Positions 4,732 through 5,117 of a DNA stretch of 5,117 nucleotides are shown one piece after another. This DNA comes from JAFGKM01 sp964403465 (GTDB lineage: Bacteria; Ratteibacteria; UBA8468; B48-G9; JAFGKM01), in assembly GCA_964403465.1 (NCBI GenBank), contig CAYOFY010000095.1, positions 1 to 5,117 on the forward strand. The letters run 5' to 3'. Numbering within the stretch: position 1 is the stretch's first letter; every line of letters starts with the position of its first letter. The notes under the pieces were generated by a model, which saw only the letters and a list, made by a program, of their open reading frames with translations, had not been told where the DNA came from and searched no databases. Both the position numbers and the translations under genes were made by a program.

Positions 4732-5117
4732 GTGGAAAATAAAGAACATCTGTACTGGAGTAAAATAAGAAGACTGGGTATTTTTTCGGCCGCCTTCCCT
4801 CTAATAATTTTTGTTGTTGCAGTTACTCTTTCCAGAAAAGGGATGCCGCCGCTTGTCGTCGACTACTCAGAGGGAATGGCGAGAATCCTCCAATACCTGC
4901 TCTTTGGAATAGGGGTTGCCATATTTTTCTTCTGTGATGGCATTTCGGACTTTTTTGCAAACCGCCTCTTTGTCAAGGACAGGCAACGGGAAAAAGAAAA
5001 TCTTTCTTCCTACTTTGCCTATACATTTATTACACTCTGGCTGCTGAATATGATTTCAACATTGGGTTTTGTAGGGTTTCTCATTTGCGGGAATCTGACA
5101 TGGCTGACTGTTTTCGT
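4732..5117 (+). CDS. Multi-helix membrane protein, N-terminal part (cut by window end)
   Basis: A GTG at 4732 opens a frame that runs without a stop to the end of the window (128 complete codons). A perfect AAGGAG at 4721-4726 sits 5 bases before the GTG and fixes the start; a near-consensus promoter lies just upstream. The product begins with a short charged N-terminus (MENKEHLYWSKIRR) followed by hydrophobic segments at about 15-33, 52-68 and 96-118, possibly running on to 128. A charged linker (VKDRQREKEN, 81-90) separates the second and third. I do not recognise the family. It is an inner-membrane protein by composition; its length and function depend on sequence beyond the window. Confidence 0.8.
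   Translation, partial: MENKEHLYWSKIRRLGIFSAAFPLIIFVVAVTLSRKGMPPLVVDYSEGMARILQYLLFGIGVAIFFFCDGISDFFANRLFVKDRQREKENLSSYFAYTFITLWLLNMISTLGFVGFLICGNLTWLTVF

Overview
The window looks like bacterial chromosome at moderate GC (estimated by eye, mid-40s percent). Shine-Dalgarno sites and sigma70-type promoters are clear. Neither tRNA gene encodes CCA. An 'attgcgag...gcaatctc' palindromic repeat of a kind common in environmental bacterial genomes is present. The phylum cannot be settled from this sequence; Nitrospirota or Desulfobacterota-like lineages are a guess only.

Layout. Bases 1-63 may be the tail of a plus-strand gene. Bases 64-299 hold no gene but contain a composite palindromic repeat (91-225). 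A minus-strand block follows, listed here in transcription order from right to left: tRNA-Arg(UCU) (3752-3680) with a strong sigma70 promoter; a spacer with a partial duplicate of that tRNA's 3' end and two small hairpins; an 84-residue two-helix membrane protein; pyrE (orotate phosphoribosyltransferase); an sn-glycerol-1-phosphate dehydrogenase (AraM/EgsA family); a glycerophosphodiester phosphodiesterase whose start overlaps the dehydrogenase stop by 4 bases; and finally tRNA-Arg(CCG) (373-300). The right end is plus strand: an alpha/beta hydrolase with its own promoter, divergent from the tRNA-Arg(UCU) promoter, then a multi-helix membrane protein with a near-consensus promoter, perfect AAGGAG site and GTG start, cut by the window end.

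How the genes may work together. PyrE serves pyrimidine synthesis. The dehydrogenase would make sn-glycerol-1-phosphate from dihydroxyacetone phosphate, and the coupled phosphodiesterase would release glycerol phosphate from glycerophosphodiesters, so these two form a small glycerophosphate/lipid module. The most unusual points are this G1P-dehydrogenase/phosphodiesterase pair in a bacterial setting and the duplicated tRNA-Arg 3' end, which resembles an attachment-site scar. I found no CRISPR array, transposase, toxin-antitoxin pair or clearly new multi-gene system.
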